Shown here in pieces: positions 1 to 12,452 of a DNA stretch of 64,000 bases (the stretch's first letter is position 1; each line of letters opens with the position of its first letter). The position numbers and the translations under genes were made by a program. The notes below the pieces were generated by a model. It was given only the letters and a program-made list of their open reading frames with translations. It did not search any database and was not told the DNA's origin. This stretch comes from Petaurus breviceps papuanus. Taxonomy: Eukaryota > Chordata > Mammalia > Diprotodontia > Petauridae. The stretch lies in contig JAMXIF010001253.1 in NCBI GenBank assembly GCA_028583685.1, positions 67,549,754-67,613,753 on the forward strand, written 5' to 3'.

Positions 1-690
1 CCAACCTAACTGGAGCTTACTTAGCATAGTGCCTAAGACAGTATATAGTATATATACACTGGTAACTGATAAAGTACGATAGTTGTTTTTTATCACACTA
101 TAGTGATTAATTTAATATAGTAACTTGTTAATTACAATTGATAAATATTTTTCTAAGTACTTGACTTTTCATATACCTCCAAGGTTCTCTTAGGGTTTTC
201 TCTACATGTGGTCCAGAGGATCTCTTTTTAAACCTAGATACCTCCCCCTCCCCCATGACTTTTTAAAAGTAATCTTAATTTTAAAATACAGTCTTGGTCA
301 AAAATAATACATGAAACTTTCTGGGATTGAGGCCTAGTTTTTTGTTTTTAAGTTTCATGTGCTTCTTATTCTAACTCCTTATGAGATCTTTCTGGGTCTT
401 TTAAGGAAAGAATTAGTGAGGTAAATGGATGAGCAAGACTTGGCAAAATACTAGATATGCAGTTAAGGCAGAATCAAGAGTCAAGGATGATTCCAAGGCA
501 GCGGAGCTTTTGCTGTCCCCTCCTCTGGGACAAGGTAGTCTGTTCTCCCTTGGTTTCAAGTATTGCTGCAATCCTGATCCTTCACTTTGTTTGACCCTTT
601 CTGAGAAGAAAAGGTCTTTCTCATCATCCTATTGCTGCTCACAATTGGTGGGTACTACCTAAAGTTTTTTTCACAACCAAATTTGAGAAT
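1..690. other. BRCA2 intron 11, AT-rich, nothing recognised
   Basis: I see no exon, RNA gene or clear repeat here. A 77-codon open frame at 429-662 has no recognisable homology and sits in intronic DNA. The whole of 1-12968 is taken as intron 11 because exon 12 is the first exon found and exon 11, normally about 5 kb of open frame, is absent. Confidence 0.5.
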
Positions 691-1010
691 AGAAAGATCT
701 CAGGAACTCAACCCACAAACAGAAGGAATCTCCAACATAACATACCCAGCAAGTGGTCATCTAAACTCTGTTTGAAGACCCATGAAAGAGGGGGAACACA
801 CCACTTCCTGAGGCAGTTGCACCTCATTCCTTGCAGACAACTCTGAGTGATAGGAGGTTTTTCTTGACCTCAGCTCTATATTTGCCTCTTTGCAGCTTCC
901 ATCCATTGCTCCTAGCTCTGCACTCTGGAGACAAACAAGAGATAAGTTTTCCCCCACAAGAGAGTAAGACCACTCCTCTGTCTGGTCCCAGCTTCCATGT
1001 TTTTAGTTAC
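690..1010 (-). repeat. L3/CR1 LINE 3' fragment
   Basis: The + strand has ctctgtttgaagaccca and gcttccatccattgctccta, the reverse complement of the typical L3/CR1 3' end. It is old and diverged. Confidence 0.55.
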
Positions 1011-1049
1011 CTCTTATGCTCATGATTCCCCACAGGTATCACCAACTCA

Positions 1050-1450
1050 ATATGTACAAAATAAAACATCTTTTCCCACAAACTTATTTCTTCAAAGTTT
1101 ATAACCTGCCTTCCTGGTCTTATTTCATATTATTTCCCTTCCTATGCTATCTTCCTATACCAAATAACTGGTATTTGTTAAACCAGTTCACTAGCTGTTC
1201 CCCATACAGAGTTCCATTTTCTTTTGATATGCCTTTGTCCATGTTCTTCAAGTTTGGAATTCATTTCCTTCCTCATCTCTGCTCATAGTTTATTTCAAAA
1301 CATCCATCTAATTATTAGCCTATGCTCTCCCCATCTTCAGATTTACTTATATCTTCTGTGCATATTTTGTACTTATATGTGTGCTTTTTTTATATCTCCA
1401 GCATCAGGTACAATGCCTTGCACATACTGGGTTTTTAATAAATTTTTTAA
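1050..1450 (+). repeat. L2 LINE 3' end
   Basis: It ends with a variant of the L2 tail (atctccagcatcaggtacaa, then ttgcacatactgggttttta and ataaat). The upstream part shows the degraded L2 3' sequence. Confidence 0.6.
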
Positions 1451-1461
1451 ATATTAATTCG

Positions 1462-1830
1462 GATCAATCCAGTAAACATTTATTGAATGCCTACTATGTG
1501 CCAGCTGCTATGCTAAGCATTGGGGATATAATTAATGAAAAGAAAGACTGTCCCAGCAACCTACAATCTAATGGGAGAGGTGTGGGGAGAGACAATACAC
1601 AAAAGGAGATAGGAAGGCAGGGGACGGGGTCATCTTGTTCTGTGGAATTGAAACCAGGTAGAGCAGTAGATACAGAGTGGCGTAAATATGAAAAGTCCAT
1701 TTTCTGCCTCCTATAAAGGAAGGCATCAGGAGGAGTTCCACCCTCCAGCTCTCCCATCAGAGAGGAGAGGAGACTGACGGAAGACGTGGTATCAGTCAGG
1801 TCTTGAATTAGCAGCTTAGTAAATCAGAAG
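1462..1830 (-). repeat. L2 LINE fragment
   Basis: The antisense L2 3' end is recognisable from catttattgaatgcctacta, then ccagctgctatgctaagcat and aatctaatgggagaggtgtg. It lies back to back with the sense L2 fragment before it. Confidence 0.65.
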
Positions 1831-2413
1831 AAAATACTTGGACTACGTTAAGTCAGTCACCACAAAAATGCTTTCATTGAGTTTCTATTCAGTATTATTT
1901 CCTTGACCTTAGAGATCCATGTAAGAAACCCACTTGATTTGTGAGGTTTTTGTGCCCTAATATTTGGTCAATTTTTGTGAACTTGCTACATACAGCTAAA
2001 ACAATAGGTATATTATTTTCTTTTCCTATTCTTTATTCCCCAGGAGGCTATCATAAAAGTTTTCTAAAATTCTGTTCAGATTTTTCATCTATCTTTTGTT
2101 ATTTTTTGGCTAGATTAACATAGGTCTGTGAGAGATAAATTAAACTCCCCTACTTTTATCATTTATTATATGTTTTTTTCCTATAATTCATTTAAGTTTT
2201 CCTTTAGGAATTTAGATGCTAACACATTTGGCACATACATGTTTAGATAATTCATTGTCTATGATGCCTTTTTCTCTTTTTCATCTGTTGTTTTGAGATC
2301 CTGATTACTATCCCTGCCTTTTTTACTTCATCTACAGCATAATAGATTCTATTACAACCCCTTGTTTTAATTCTGTGTCTTTCTGCTTCAAGGCTATTTC
2401 TTATAAACAACAC

Positions 2414-2582
2414 TTTTTGGGGGGGGGGGCTTTTTGGAGGGGGAAAGGCAGGGCAATTGAGGTTAAGTGACTTGCCCAAGGGCACACGACCAGTAAGTGT
2501 AAAGTGTCTGAGGCTGGATTTGAACTCGGGTCCTCCTGACTCCAGGGCTGGTGCTCTATTCACTGTGCCACTTAGTTGCCCC
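2414..2582 (-). repeat. tRNA-headed SINE, with 12-bp target duplication
   Basis: An antisense copy of the window's most frequent SINE. The + strand reads the A/T-tail complement, cagggcaattgaggttaagt, gacttgcccaagg, then tggatttgaactcgggtcct and the 5' end ttgcccc. It is flanked by tataaacaacac at 2402-2413 and 2583-2594. Confidence 0.9.
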
Positions 2583-3431
2583 TATAAACAACACATTTTT
2601 AAATTCTGATTTAGGGAATAACAGGTCTTTGTCTTTGGCATAACAACAGTTGACAACCCTCCTCAGTATGTTAAAGTGCCTCATATCAGAGCTCATGCAA
2701 TAATTACTTATTGAATTTAGCCACAGGAAAAAAAAATTCCTGCTAAGCAATTGCTGTGTTTTCTTCTTAATATTATATGATAAAAATATGTAAATCAAAA
2801 AAGCAATAATTTAAAACCAAATTTAATGCCCAGTTATATTAATTAGTTCATCTTGGGTATTTCATAAAATATATTCCATGTGTTTCTTTTGGGTGGTCTC
2901 TATTTTGTTTCCATCCTTAATTTTCCTATTTTAATTAGTTAATTTGTTAATTGTTTAATTTTTGTAAGCATCTTAAATCCTGTGTTTGAGTGTCCTTTTC
3001 TCCATTATAAATTTATTCATTCCTGTAATTACAAAACAGAACATGACTTTTAAATCTTAAAGATGAGGATGTGTTACTCTTTAAATTCGACCCTTTCTTT
3101 TGTGGGCCCTATGTGATAATGTTCATAGTACAAGTAATTCAGCAGGAAAAGGAGTGTTTTAAAATGTTTTTTTCTTCTCTTATTTATTTTTTAGTTTACA
3201 TCATTCATTTCCACAAGATTTTGAGTTACAAATTTTCTCCCCATTTTAACCCTACTCACCACCCCAAAATAGCGATCCCACTGAATATCCCCTCCCCCAA
3301 TCTGCTCTCTCCCATATCTTCCGCCATCCTCTCTCCGACTTTCCAGGAGGGCACAGTGGATCTCTATGCCCCAGTGCCTGTATATCTTATTTCCCAGTTG
3401 CATGTAAAGTAATAGTAATAATAGTATATAT

Positions 3432-3450
3432 GTATGTGTGTGTGTGTGTT
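3432..3450. repeat. Short (GT)n microsatellite
   Basis: A tatgtatgtgtgtgtgtgtg-type run inside the 3' UTR of the HAL1 copy. Confidence 0.8.
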
Positions 3451-4159
3451 TAAACATTTGATTTTAAAACTTTGAATTCCAGATTCTTTCCCTTCCTCCT
3501 TTGTCACCCACCCTTACTGGGAAGATAAGCAGCTCAATATAGGTTGTACATGTGTAGCTAAGCAAAACATTTCCATAGTGGATATATTGTGAAAGATTGA
3601 CTATATTTCCCTCCCTCCTATCCCACCTCCCACTTGTTCTATTCTCTACTTTGATCCTGTCCCTTTTCAAAAGTGGGTGCTTCCAACTTGCTTCCCCTCC
3701 ACCCTGCCCTCCCTTCCATCATCCCCTCTCTCAACCCCTTCCCCCCTACTCTCCTGTAGGGTGAGATACCCTATTTAGTATGTATGTCATTCCCTCCCTA
3801 AGCCAAATTCAGTGAGAATAAGGTTGACCCATTCCCTTTTGCCTTCCTGTTCTTCCCCTGTAAACATTTTCCCTTACCTCTTCTATATGAGATAATTTAC
3901 CCCATTCTGTCTCTCCCCATCTCCTCTCATTATATTGCTCTCTCACCTCTTAATTTCACCTTTTAAGTATCATCCCTTCCTATTAAATTGGTCCTGCGCC
4001 CTCTATCTATATATACCAGTACACATATATACACGCACTCATATATGAATTCATATTTCCATATACCCTCCTATATAAACATATATATGTATACATTTCT
4101 ATTCCCTTCAACTATTCTCATACTGATAAGTTTCATAAGTTACAATTATCTTGAAAGTA

Positions 4160-4311
4160 GGGGCGGCCAGGTGGCACAATGAGTAAGAGCGCCGGCCCCG
4201 GAATTGGGAGACCCGGGATCTGTTCTGGCCTCAGATACTTAACACCCACACAAAATAACTGGCCATGTAACTTTGAGCAAGTTACTTAACCCCAGTTGCT
4301 TTAAAAAAATG
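4160..4311 (+). repeat. tRNA-headed SINE (second subfamily) inside HAL1
   Basis: It begins ggggcggccaggtggcacaa and carries the variant 3' half ggccatgtaactttgagcaa, then gttacttaaccccagttgct. It is flanked by cttgaaagt at 4150-4158 and 4312-4320. Compared with the HAL1 copy near 44720-44870, about 130 bases of HAL1 are missing at this point. Confidence 0.85.
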
Positions 4312-6002
4312 CTTGAAAGTCCTCTATTCCACTGAATGACCATATTTTCCCCTGAAACATGATACTCAGTTTTGCTGGGTAGATGATTCTTGGTTTTAAT
4401 CCCATCTCCTTTGACCTCCAGAATATCATATTCCAAGCCCTTCGATCCCTCAGTGTGGAAGCTGCCAGATCCTGTATTATACTGATTGTATTTCCACAAT
4501 ATTCAAATTGTTCTTCCTGGCTGCTTGTAATATTTTCTCCTTGATCTAGAAATTCCAAACCTGGCTATAATATTCCTAGGAGTTTTCTTTTTCAGATCTT
4601 TTCCAGGAGGTGATGGGTGGATTCTTTCAACCTCTATTTTGCCCTCTGGTTCTAAAACATCAGGGCAATTTTCCTTGAGAATTTCTTGAAGGATGATTTC
4701 TAGGTTCTTTTTTTGATCATGGCTTTCAGGTAGTCCATTAATTTTTAAATTATCTCTCCTGGATCTATTTTCTAGGTCAGTGGTTTTCCCAGTGAGATAT
4801 TTTACATTGCCTTCTATTCTTTAATTTTTTGGATATCTTTAATAGTATCTTGATTTCTCATAAAGTCACTAGCTTCCATTTGCTCCAGTCTAATTCTGAA
4901 GGAATGATTCTCTTCAGTGGGCTTTTGAGATTCTTTTTCCATCTGGAAAATTCAGCTTTTTAAGGCATTCTTCTCCTCATTGCTTTTTTGAGCCTCTTTT
5001 GCCATCTGAGTTAGTCTATTTTTTAAGGTGTTATTTTCTTCAGTCAGGTTGTTGACTCTCATTTCATAATTTTCTTGCATTGTTCTCATTTCTCTTCCCA
5101 ATTTTTCCTCCACTTCTTTTATTTAGTTTTCAAAATCCTTCTTAAGGTCCTCTATGGCCTGTAACCAGCTCATATTTTTCTTGGAAGCTTTTGATGCAGG
5201 AGTTATGACTTTGTTGTCTTCCTCCTGTTCCATGCTTTGATCCTTTTTGTCCCCAAAATAAGAGGCTAATGTTGGATTGCTCTGTTTGCTTTGCTTCCTT
5301 TGCTTGCTCATGTTGCCACTCAATTACTTGACTTTAGAGCCTTTTGCCATAGTAGAACCCTGCTACCAGAAAGAGGTGCTTTGTCCCAATTGCTGGGGTT
5401 TTCACAGCTGCTTGAGGTATTAGTTGGGTGCCCTCTCTGAAGCCTCAACACACTCTGGCAAATACCCCAGGACCTCCACCCTAGACCATAATTCAAATCC
5501 AAGCACTTTAGAGCAAGAGTTATTACCCCTCAGACTGGTCTCTTGGTCCCCCTACACTCTGCAGGCCAGGAGCTCTGAAGCAGCACAGCCGTAGAGCCTC
5601 AGCTGTTTCTCTCCCCTGGGGCAAAGGCCAGACTGTACTCCCGAACTCTCTCTTCCCCCAAAGTCTACACTGACCTCTCACTTTGTCTTTGGCATCTATG
5701 GGTTGATAATTCTGGAAACTGACACAGCTGCTGGTGGTCTGAAGTCCCTCCAGTTGGTAGCTGGTCAGGCCACCCTGAGGCTAAAACGTTGGCCTCTGTG
5801 GGGCTGAGCTGGGCTCAGCTCCCAGAGCACTGTGCTGGCCCCTTCTGTTGGCCTGCTGGGCTGTCTTCAGTGGGAAGTTAGCTTCTCTCTGTCATTTTGT
5901 GGATTCTATAGCTCTGTAGTTCTGTAGTTTGTCTAGAATCATTTTTTACATGAATTGGAGGAGGTGGAAGCTGAAGCCACGCAGAACTCCTGTTTCTGCC
6001 TT

Positions 6003-6243
6003 AAAATGTTTTGTTGTTGTTTCACTTGTATCCAGCTTTTTGGGATCCATTTGGGGTTTTCTTGGCAAAAATGCTGGAGTGGTTTGCCATTTCCTTCTCT
6101 AGCTCAGATGAGGAAACTGAGGCAAAGGGATAAATGATTTGCTCAGAGTCACACAGCTAGTGTCTGTGGCCACATTTGAACTCAAGAATATGAGTCTTCC
6201 TGACGGGCCCACTGCTTTATCTACTGTGCCACCTACCTGCCCG
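6003..6243 (-). repeat. CORE-SINE (MAR/MIR-like long form), antisense
   Basis: The + strand shows atccatttggggttttcttg, ggagtggtttgccatttcct, gatgaggaaactgaggcaaa and tcacacagctag, the complement of the CORE-SINE with its tRNA-like head at the right end. It abuts the HAL1 target duplication. Confidence 0.75.
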
Positions 6244-6409
6244 CTTAAAAAGTTAACCCAAAAAAAGACTTGTTTCAAAAATTATTTGATTGGGTATGCA
6301 TAAAGCAAGGCATTAAATATTGAAAATATTAGATATTTGAAAACAGAAGCTGCATAATTACCTTGAAAAATTTTTTTTAACCATTGAATGGGAAAAGACA
6401 CTTTTCAAA

Positions 6410-6900
6410 AATGTAAAGAGGTTAAGTAAAAAGAAGCGTTTATTAAGTGCCAACTCTGTGCCAACTCTAGGGATACAAAGAAAGATAAAATATTACTCTT
6501 GATCTCAAAAAACTAACAGTCTAATGGGGGAGAGAGAGTATGGATTCAAAAACTTCACCTACATTGTGAGTCTAGGGTGGTTAGGAGGGTGGTGGTACCC
6601 TTAGGAAGAGGAGAGGGCTTATGGAGAAAGATAATGGATAGAGTTTTAGACATGTCAAGTTTAGGATGTTTATCGGACATCCTGTTTGAAAAGTCTCTGG
6701 AGGTCAGGTGAAATGTAAGGAGAAGTAAATAGATTTGAGTCTCATCTGCCTAGGTATGATAATTTAATCTATGGGAGGTGGTGAGATTACCAAGTGAAAT
6801 AGTATAGAAGAAGAGGGTCCAGGAGAGATTCTTGGGCACACTAATCGCATGTAACCAATCATGTATAAACTAGAAAACAAGTAGACCAGAAGTGAATTGG
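6410..6900 (-). repeat. L2 LINE fragment
   Basis: The antisense L2 shows tttattaagtgccaactctg, aacagtctaatgggggagag, gttttagacatgtcaagttt and ccaagtgaaatagtatagaa, corresponding to the C-terminal reverse-transcriptase region and 3' UTR. Confidence 0.7.
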
Positions 6901-7669
6901 TGCCCTCCTTTCAAGATACTCTAAAACCAGATGCTATTTAGATACATTCAGAAAAAGAAAAGGGGTAGAGAGAAAAATTTCAGAGCTACTTTAACTAAGC
7001 AAAAGGCCAGTCTGTAGAGGTTTCAGAGCAAGTATTTGGGTGAGAAAGGGTTCAGTTTCCAAGTATCAACAGAATTCTTCTAGACAGGTTGGGATTTAGG
7101 GACTTAGAAACAGTGTAGTTAAGGACCTTTTTTTCCTATTCCTTGTATCTTGTTTTCTCATTCCTTCTCATTTTATTTCCCTCTTGTCCTTTTTTGCCCT
7201 GGATATGTTTCCTTTAGCTTAATATAATATAGACCTAAGTATAATTTTGTTTGTTGTACTTATTTAATTTGTTTTTGTTCCCTGCCCGTAATTTAAAAAG
7301 TAAGACCTGAACTTTGTATATTTCTCAAGTAGATAAAGGAATTAATTTCATTTTACCTAATTTATTTTTCCTTTGGTTCAGTGGCCCCTTGATTTTACTC
7401 TGTTTTCAACTGTTATATACAGTAATGGCTTATTCATTATATATGTATTGTTTTCCAAAAATTAGGAGATACTCTTAAGATATTTAAAAACCCTAACTAG
7501 TCTAGCTGTATACAAAGAAATAGAAATAGCACATAGAAAGTCAAAGTCAGAGAGCCTGGCCAAATGAGATAATTTTCACCTAGGAAACTTATCTTGGAGA
7601 AAATAATTTTTAAAGCATTGAAAAATCATTTTTCTGAGGTAGCTCAGAAGGATGATTCAATTCAACAAG
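6901..7669. other. Intronic, no feature recognised
   Basis: AT-rich sequence with no exon or repeat I can name, apart from possible extension of the flanking L2 copies. Confidence 0.4.
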
Positions 7670-8270
7670 TCAGGTTTGATTCAATTGAATGAAATTTATT
7701 AAGCACTTCATGTAAGATCCTATACCTGGTGTTGGAGATACAAGAGTAGAAATTGCTGTCAAGAAGTTTGATGGTTCTCTTGAGAAAATACAGCCTATAC
7801 ACAAATCAATAACTACAAAAACATTTCAGGAAATGTGGGGCAGCAACTGAAACTTGAAGAAAGTCCAGCCTAAGTTCTAAGCTGGAGAGGTGAGAAGGAA
7901 TTATATTCCTGGTGTGGGGTTTGTTCTGTGTAAGGTATGGGGGCAGGAGATGGAATATCCTTTTTGAGGCACAGTACCTTGTAGGCCAGCTTAGCCAGAA
8001 TAGAAAATATGAGGGGGAAGGAATAATATAAAGTAAGTCTCAAAACGCATATTGGAATTAGACTGAAGGGCTTTAATCCCCAGTGAAAGAATTTATATGT
8101 GAACTTACAGGCAGTTGAAAGACACTGAAGCTTCTTGATCAGAGGAGTGATATCTTCATGGATACATCTTTCAAAGATTGTTTTGGTATCTCTTTGAAGG
8201 GAAAATGATGATATTAGAAGGAAGAGAGATGATCAATAGGGCAACTTTATGAAGGATAGTGGAAGCTGTG
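7670..8270 (-). repeat. Degraded L2 LINE fragment
   Basis: gaaatttattaagcacttca at 7690 and gaagcttcttgatcagagga near 8130 fit antisense L2. It is heavily diverged, and the right boundary is uncertain. Confidence 0.45.
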
Positions 8271-8659
8271 GGATCAAAAACACATGGAAAAGAGCCACTT
8301 GTTTGCCAGAGACTGGAGCAAAGGGGTGGGGGTTATTGTCAGGGCATTCGGGGGTGTAGAATTCAGGGAAAGAGAAGATTTATGGCGTCTCTTTCCTTAG
8401 TGACGTTGGGGCCAGGGTACTTTGCTGAGAGGGAAGTAGGAGCCAGTAGTGTATGGGACTTGAAAAGAAAAGGTTTGGAGCAGACAGCCGCACAATTGAA
8501 GCAAGACAGAGAAGAGTGAAAGGATTGCCATACTACAATGAAGCCCAGCTAAAATTAGGTAGGAAATTTGTATTGGATCCAGTTGTCATAATTATGTAAC
8601 TTTAGCAGCATATGAGAAGAAACAAAGAAGCTGTGTGGTATTATTGGGGTGTTAACCTC

Positions 8660-9190
8660 GGTCTGGCAATACATGAGTCACAATTGTTGTTGTACATCCT
8701 TTGTTCTCAAAAAAGACTAAGGACATCAAGAGGGTGATGTCTTGACTTGCAAGTGAGTTGGATTTAAGTGAGGCAGAGCTATGCAAAAGTCATCAGCCCC
8801 ACTCTTATCCACCATAGTCATTGGAGTCCAGTGGCAAGACCTAGGTCAGGAAGACTTGTGATGTCCCAGGATGCAGTGGGAGACCTTGGCCTTTTTAAAC
8901 TAAGATCTTCCCCAGGTCTGTCTGAGACAAGATCCATTCAGTAGTTAGCCTTCAAAAAAGAATTGGTCAAGGAGAAAAAGACCCTCAGACTTTCTGGCCA
9001 GAACAGAAACAATTTCCATTTACACTTACTCTGAGCCGTCAGAGCCAAAACAATGACCAAGTGAGGCTTGAGCTATTATTGGGGCCTGCTATTGGCCAGT
9101 CAGTGAGAGCCAGAGTAAGTTGGGTTTAAAGGCATATTCACATAGCTCCATTTGAATCCCAGTGGGCTTTATCAAAGCCTGTTTTTTCAG
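8660..9190 (-). repeat. Probable RTE-clade LINE 3' region
   Basis: The block tgttgttgtacatcctttgt, gatgtcttgacttgcaagtg, gatgcagtgggagaccttgg resembles a marsupial LINE 3' end that I associate with RTE elements. The family name is from memory. Confidence 0.4.
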
Positions 9191-10100
9191 AGTGGTATTT
9201 CAAGAAACCATAAATGAAAACTACATGAGACAAAAGAGTTTTTCAAACTGATAAAATAGATAAGTAGGGAAAAAAAAAATCCCCAAATCCTAAAATACCT
9301 TGGGAAGTAGAAACAATAAAAATGTATATTCATTTGGGCAGAGCACTCACAATGTAAGGATATGATTCACAGTAGAACAACAAACAAAAATAGAGGACAC
9401 TGTAAAATCAAACTGGTTAACTATAGGGTCAAGATTTCAGTGGAAAGAAATTAGTACTAGAACAGCAGTGGCTAGATGGACTGGAGGTCTCAGTAAAGAT
9501 AAGGGATAGTTTTAGGGGAAGGAGAGAGAGAGATGCCAAGAGAATGGAGGGAAAACATAGACTGTCTAAAATCCTAGAATAGGCAATCAGAACATAAATA
9601 ACTACCAATCACATATCTGCTTTTTCATCTTTATTTATGATCTACCTGTATGTCAGGGTTCTACTTGAAAAGACAAAAGAGGAACAGCAAAGTTTTGCAA
9701 ATGGTTATCTATAGCAGATTTTATCTTCACAATGAAAAGGTATAGATAGAGAAGACTAAATGTGTTTTGGGATTAGCAAAAAGTCGTTGACTGGATCAGA
9801 GAAAGCTTCTGCCCACAATGAGTCCCTCATGCTTATGTAACCACAGAGATCTCTGTTTAGTGTATTAGTGTCAAATGAGGCATAACAGAAATATATGCTT
9901 ATCTGAGGTGTTCATTCACTCATAAAGTATGTCTGACCCAGATAATGAGGTCGTACGCACATGTTTCTGAATGGCAAATTAAATCTGTCAGTACTAGAAC
10001 ATTGGAGGTTCTTCTCAGAGAGACCCAAGATTATTGAAAAGACTTTCGTTGTTAGAACGCAAGTTCTTTTTCCTCTTCCATTTATGGAATGTCTTTAATT
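9191..10100. other. Intronic, no feature recognised
   Basis: Unremarkable AT-rich sequence. I see no exon, RNA gene or confidently named repeat. Confidence 0.4.
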
Positions 10101-10109
10101 TTGTTGAGG

Positions 10110-10860
10110 ACATTACCATTCTTCCAGCTTTTCAGGGTTTGGCACTGTCCTCGACTCCTCACTCCTTCACCCAAGATAATCCAGTCATTTACCAAATCTT
10201 GGTCTTTCTACCTTCACATCTTCAGCATCTGACCTCTTTCTCTACTCAATCACCACCTTAGCTCAGGTTCTCATTACCTTCCACCTGGCCTATTTCAGTA
10301 GCCTCCTAAATGGTCTCCCTGTCACAAGCCAGACAGCTGCCAAAGTGATTTTCCTTAAGCACAGATTTGATCTTGTTACTACCCTATTCAGTTATCTCTA
10401 GTGACTTCTTATTGCCTCAGAGTTAAAAAGAGTTTTTCTGTTTGGTTTTTAAAGCTATTTGCAACTCAGCTCCAAGCTGTTTTTCCAGTCTCTTTATATA
10501 TTACCCCTTTCAAAAACTACAGTTCAGCTAACCTAGTCTTCGTTCTTTTCCTTATGCACAGTACTCCATCAGCTATTTCCTTGCGTTGCCACAAGCCTAG
10601 GATGCACTCTCTTCTCTGCTTCATGAAATCCCCCAAGAATCCTTTTTGTACTTCATTGAACCATTCCCCACCCTACTCCTAGCTTCTCATGTCCTCTCTT
10701 CCTGACTACCTTGTGTTTTATACTGTTTCTCCCCATAGAACAGAAATACCTTCATCCCAGAGACAGTTTCATTTTTTGTCTTTGTATCCTCAACACCTAG
10801 CACAGTTCCTGATACATAGTAGGTACTTATTGATGGTTATTGGTTGATTGATTGAAACAA
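10110..10860 (+). repeat. L2 LINE 3' segment with intact tail
   Basis: Sense L2: ggtctccctgtcacaagcca, tgaaatcccccaagaatcct, then the 3' end tcaacacctagcacagttcc and atagtaggtacttattgatg. The open frames here (10034-10682) are degraded LINE sequence. Confidence 0.75.
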
Positions 10861-11394
10861 AATATATGAAAAAATTCCTAGACTGTTATGCAGCTGAATG
10901 GATAAACAGCTACATTATTTGGTATGTCCACTGCCAATTGACAGTAAAGTGAATCCAGAATTGAATAGGAGGAAGAGAGTGAGCTAGGTTGCATTAAGGA
11001 AGTTTTACAGGCTTTTAATGGTTCTCAAGCTCCTCCCCAGGGCAAACATCTTTTCAATATGAATATCTTTTCCTGTTAATACTATATGGTTGTGAATGAT
11101 GTAACACTGTATTCTCTGAGGAATCACAGTTGTGAATAAACCAGAGGATGCAATGGATACAGGTGACATGACTGTGTCATTTTTGAAATTTTATTGATGC
11201 TTCTTATTATACCTCTTATTTACAAATGTTCACCCCCCCCCAACAGACACATACAGCAAAGAGTGAAATCTAATTGACAAAAAAAACTCTTAATAGCATA
11301 GTCTTATACAGCATTATGTTCTCCCTTACCTTTCTGCCAAGAGGAGAGAAATGTGGTTATCTCCTGTTCTCTGAAACCATGACATGGCATTGTA

Positions 11395-11565
11395 ATAATT
11401 TGAATTCTACCTCCTTTTAATGTTTTCTTTTACATTTTTGTTGTGTGTATTGTTTATCTGGTTCTATTTATTTGACTTTGCTTTAATTCACATACCATAG
11501 GCTATTTAGCCATTCCTCAATTATTATGCATCCACTTTTATTTCCAGAGTTTGTCTTAATCACAT
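11395..11565 (-). repeat. L1 3' fragment
   Basis: aggctatttagccattcctc aattattatgcatccacttt (two blocks) corresponds to the antisense L1 3' region, as also seen near 19390. Confidence 0.45.
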
Positions 11566-11844
11566 TTATGTTAAAGCAGCATAAGAGATCTCATCAAATA
11601 GATATATGAGCAGAGAAGGTATTAGGTTGATCTTATCTAAGGAGGATAAAATGTATAGTCTGAGTGGATGGTATAGTGTCAAAAAGTATATTAGCAAAGC
11701 CTCTAACATATTGGCGGATCTTCCCAAACTACCTTGTATAGGATTACTTTGTGCATATTTATGTTTATAATGCAGATACTCACATGCATTCACACACATG
11801 TGCTTGTTATCTGTCTCCCTCTTTAATCTGCTTTTTCTTATACA

Positions 11845-12452
11845 CAGAAGCTCCCAAAGTGGATGATACTGCCAGCTGGGGAGCTCTGGAATGATCCTCC
11901 GGGCAGGGGACAGTAGTAGTGTTGGGTGTGATTAGGAGGCATTGAATAAAAATAAGGAGACAGTGGAAGCATAAGGAAAGAAGAGAATTTTGAAAAATCA
12001 TTCACACATGCTTCATCTATTGTATAATGGAGTTATAGTTGTAGTGATTACATTATTTCCAAATAAACACACAAAATGCAAATTATTATTGATCAATGAT
12101 CAAGTCCACCATCAGGTCTTAATAATCAAGTGTTGGCAGGCGAGCCTGTGGCACGTTGTCAGGAAGTCCAGCATGCATCAGCAGGAATATGTGCATGTAA
12201 TGACTTGTTTACAATACAATACCATACAGTTTTGTGACTCAGTGTTGTGTCATCAAAATTTCAATGCAGGAAAACACAAATTTACAACAAGTTATATTTT
12301 TTTTAAATAACAGATTTTTTTTTAATTGTAAAAAGGTTAAAGAAAGATTTCCAGGGGGTGCTGAATAAGAGAGAGAGAGATTGATTAATAGATAGATAGA
12401 TTTTTTTTTTTTGAAAAGGGGCTGGTAGGCCAAATAAGTTTGGGAACCTCTG
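11845..12452. mobile_element. Non-autonomous hAT DNA transposon with near-perfect target duplication
   Basis: The left end is CAGAAGCTCCCAAAGTGG at 11845. The right end, reverse complemented, is CAGAGGTTCCCAAACTT at 12452. The ends are inverted repeats of Charlie/Tip100 style. The flanking octamers are cttataca (11837-11844) and gttataca (12453-12460), 7 of 8 identical, as expected for hAT. The 608-bp interior has no transposase coding that I can see. It contains a poly-A/T stretch and a short GATA-like repeat (gatagatagat) near 12390-12400. Confidence 0.75.

Larger units (their letters stand above)
3171..6000 (-). mobile_element. HAL1-type (ORF1-only) L1 element, near full length
   Basis: Read on the - strand: a 5' UTR (ending near 5310), then a broken ORF1 whose pieces include [40 protein letters not shown], a coiled coil, and the ORF1p C-terminal domain ([34 protein letters not shown]). 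A 3' UTR with no ORF2 or reverse transcriptase follows. It is flanked by a 12-bp duplication ttaaaatgtttt at 3159-3170 and 6001-6012. A SINE sits inside at 4160-4311 and ORF1 has several stops and frameshifts. The alternative is an L1 that lost ORF2 by deletion, but two other copies have the same layout. Confidence 0.8.

Noticed and set aside
10034-10682. Two open frames of 75 and 93 codons as possible small genes
   Set aside because: The sequence is a sense L2 LINE 3' segment with its tail.
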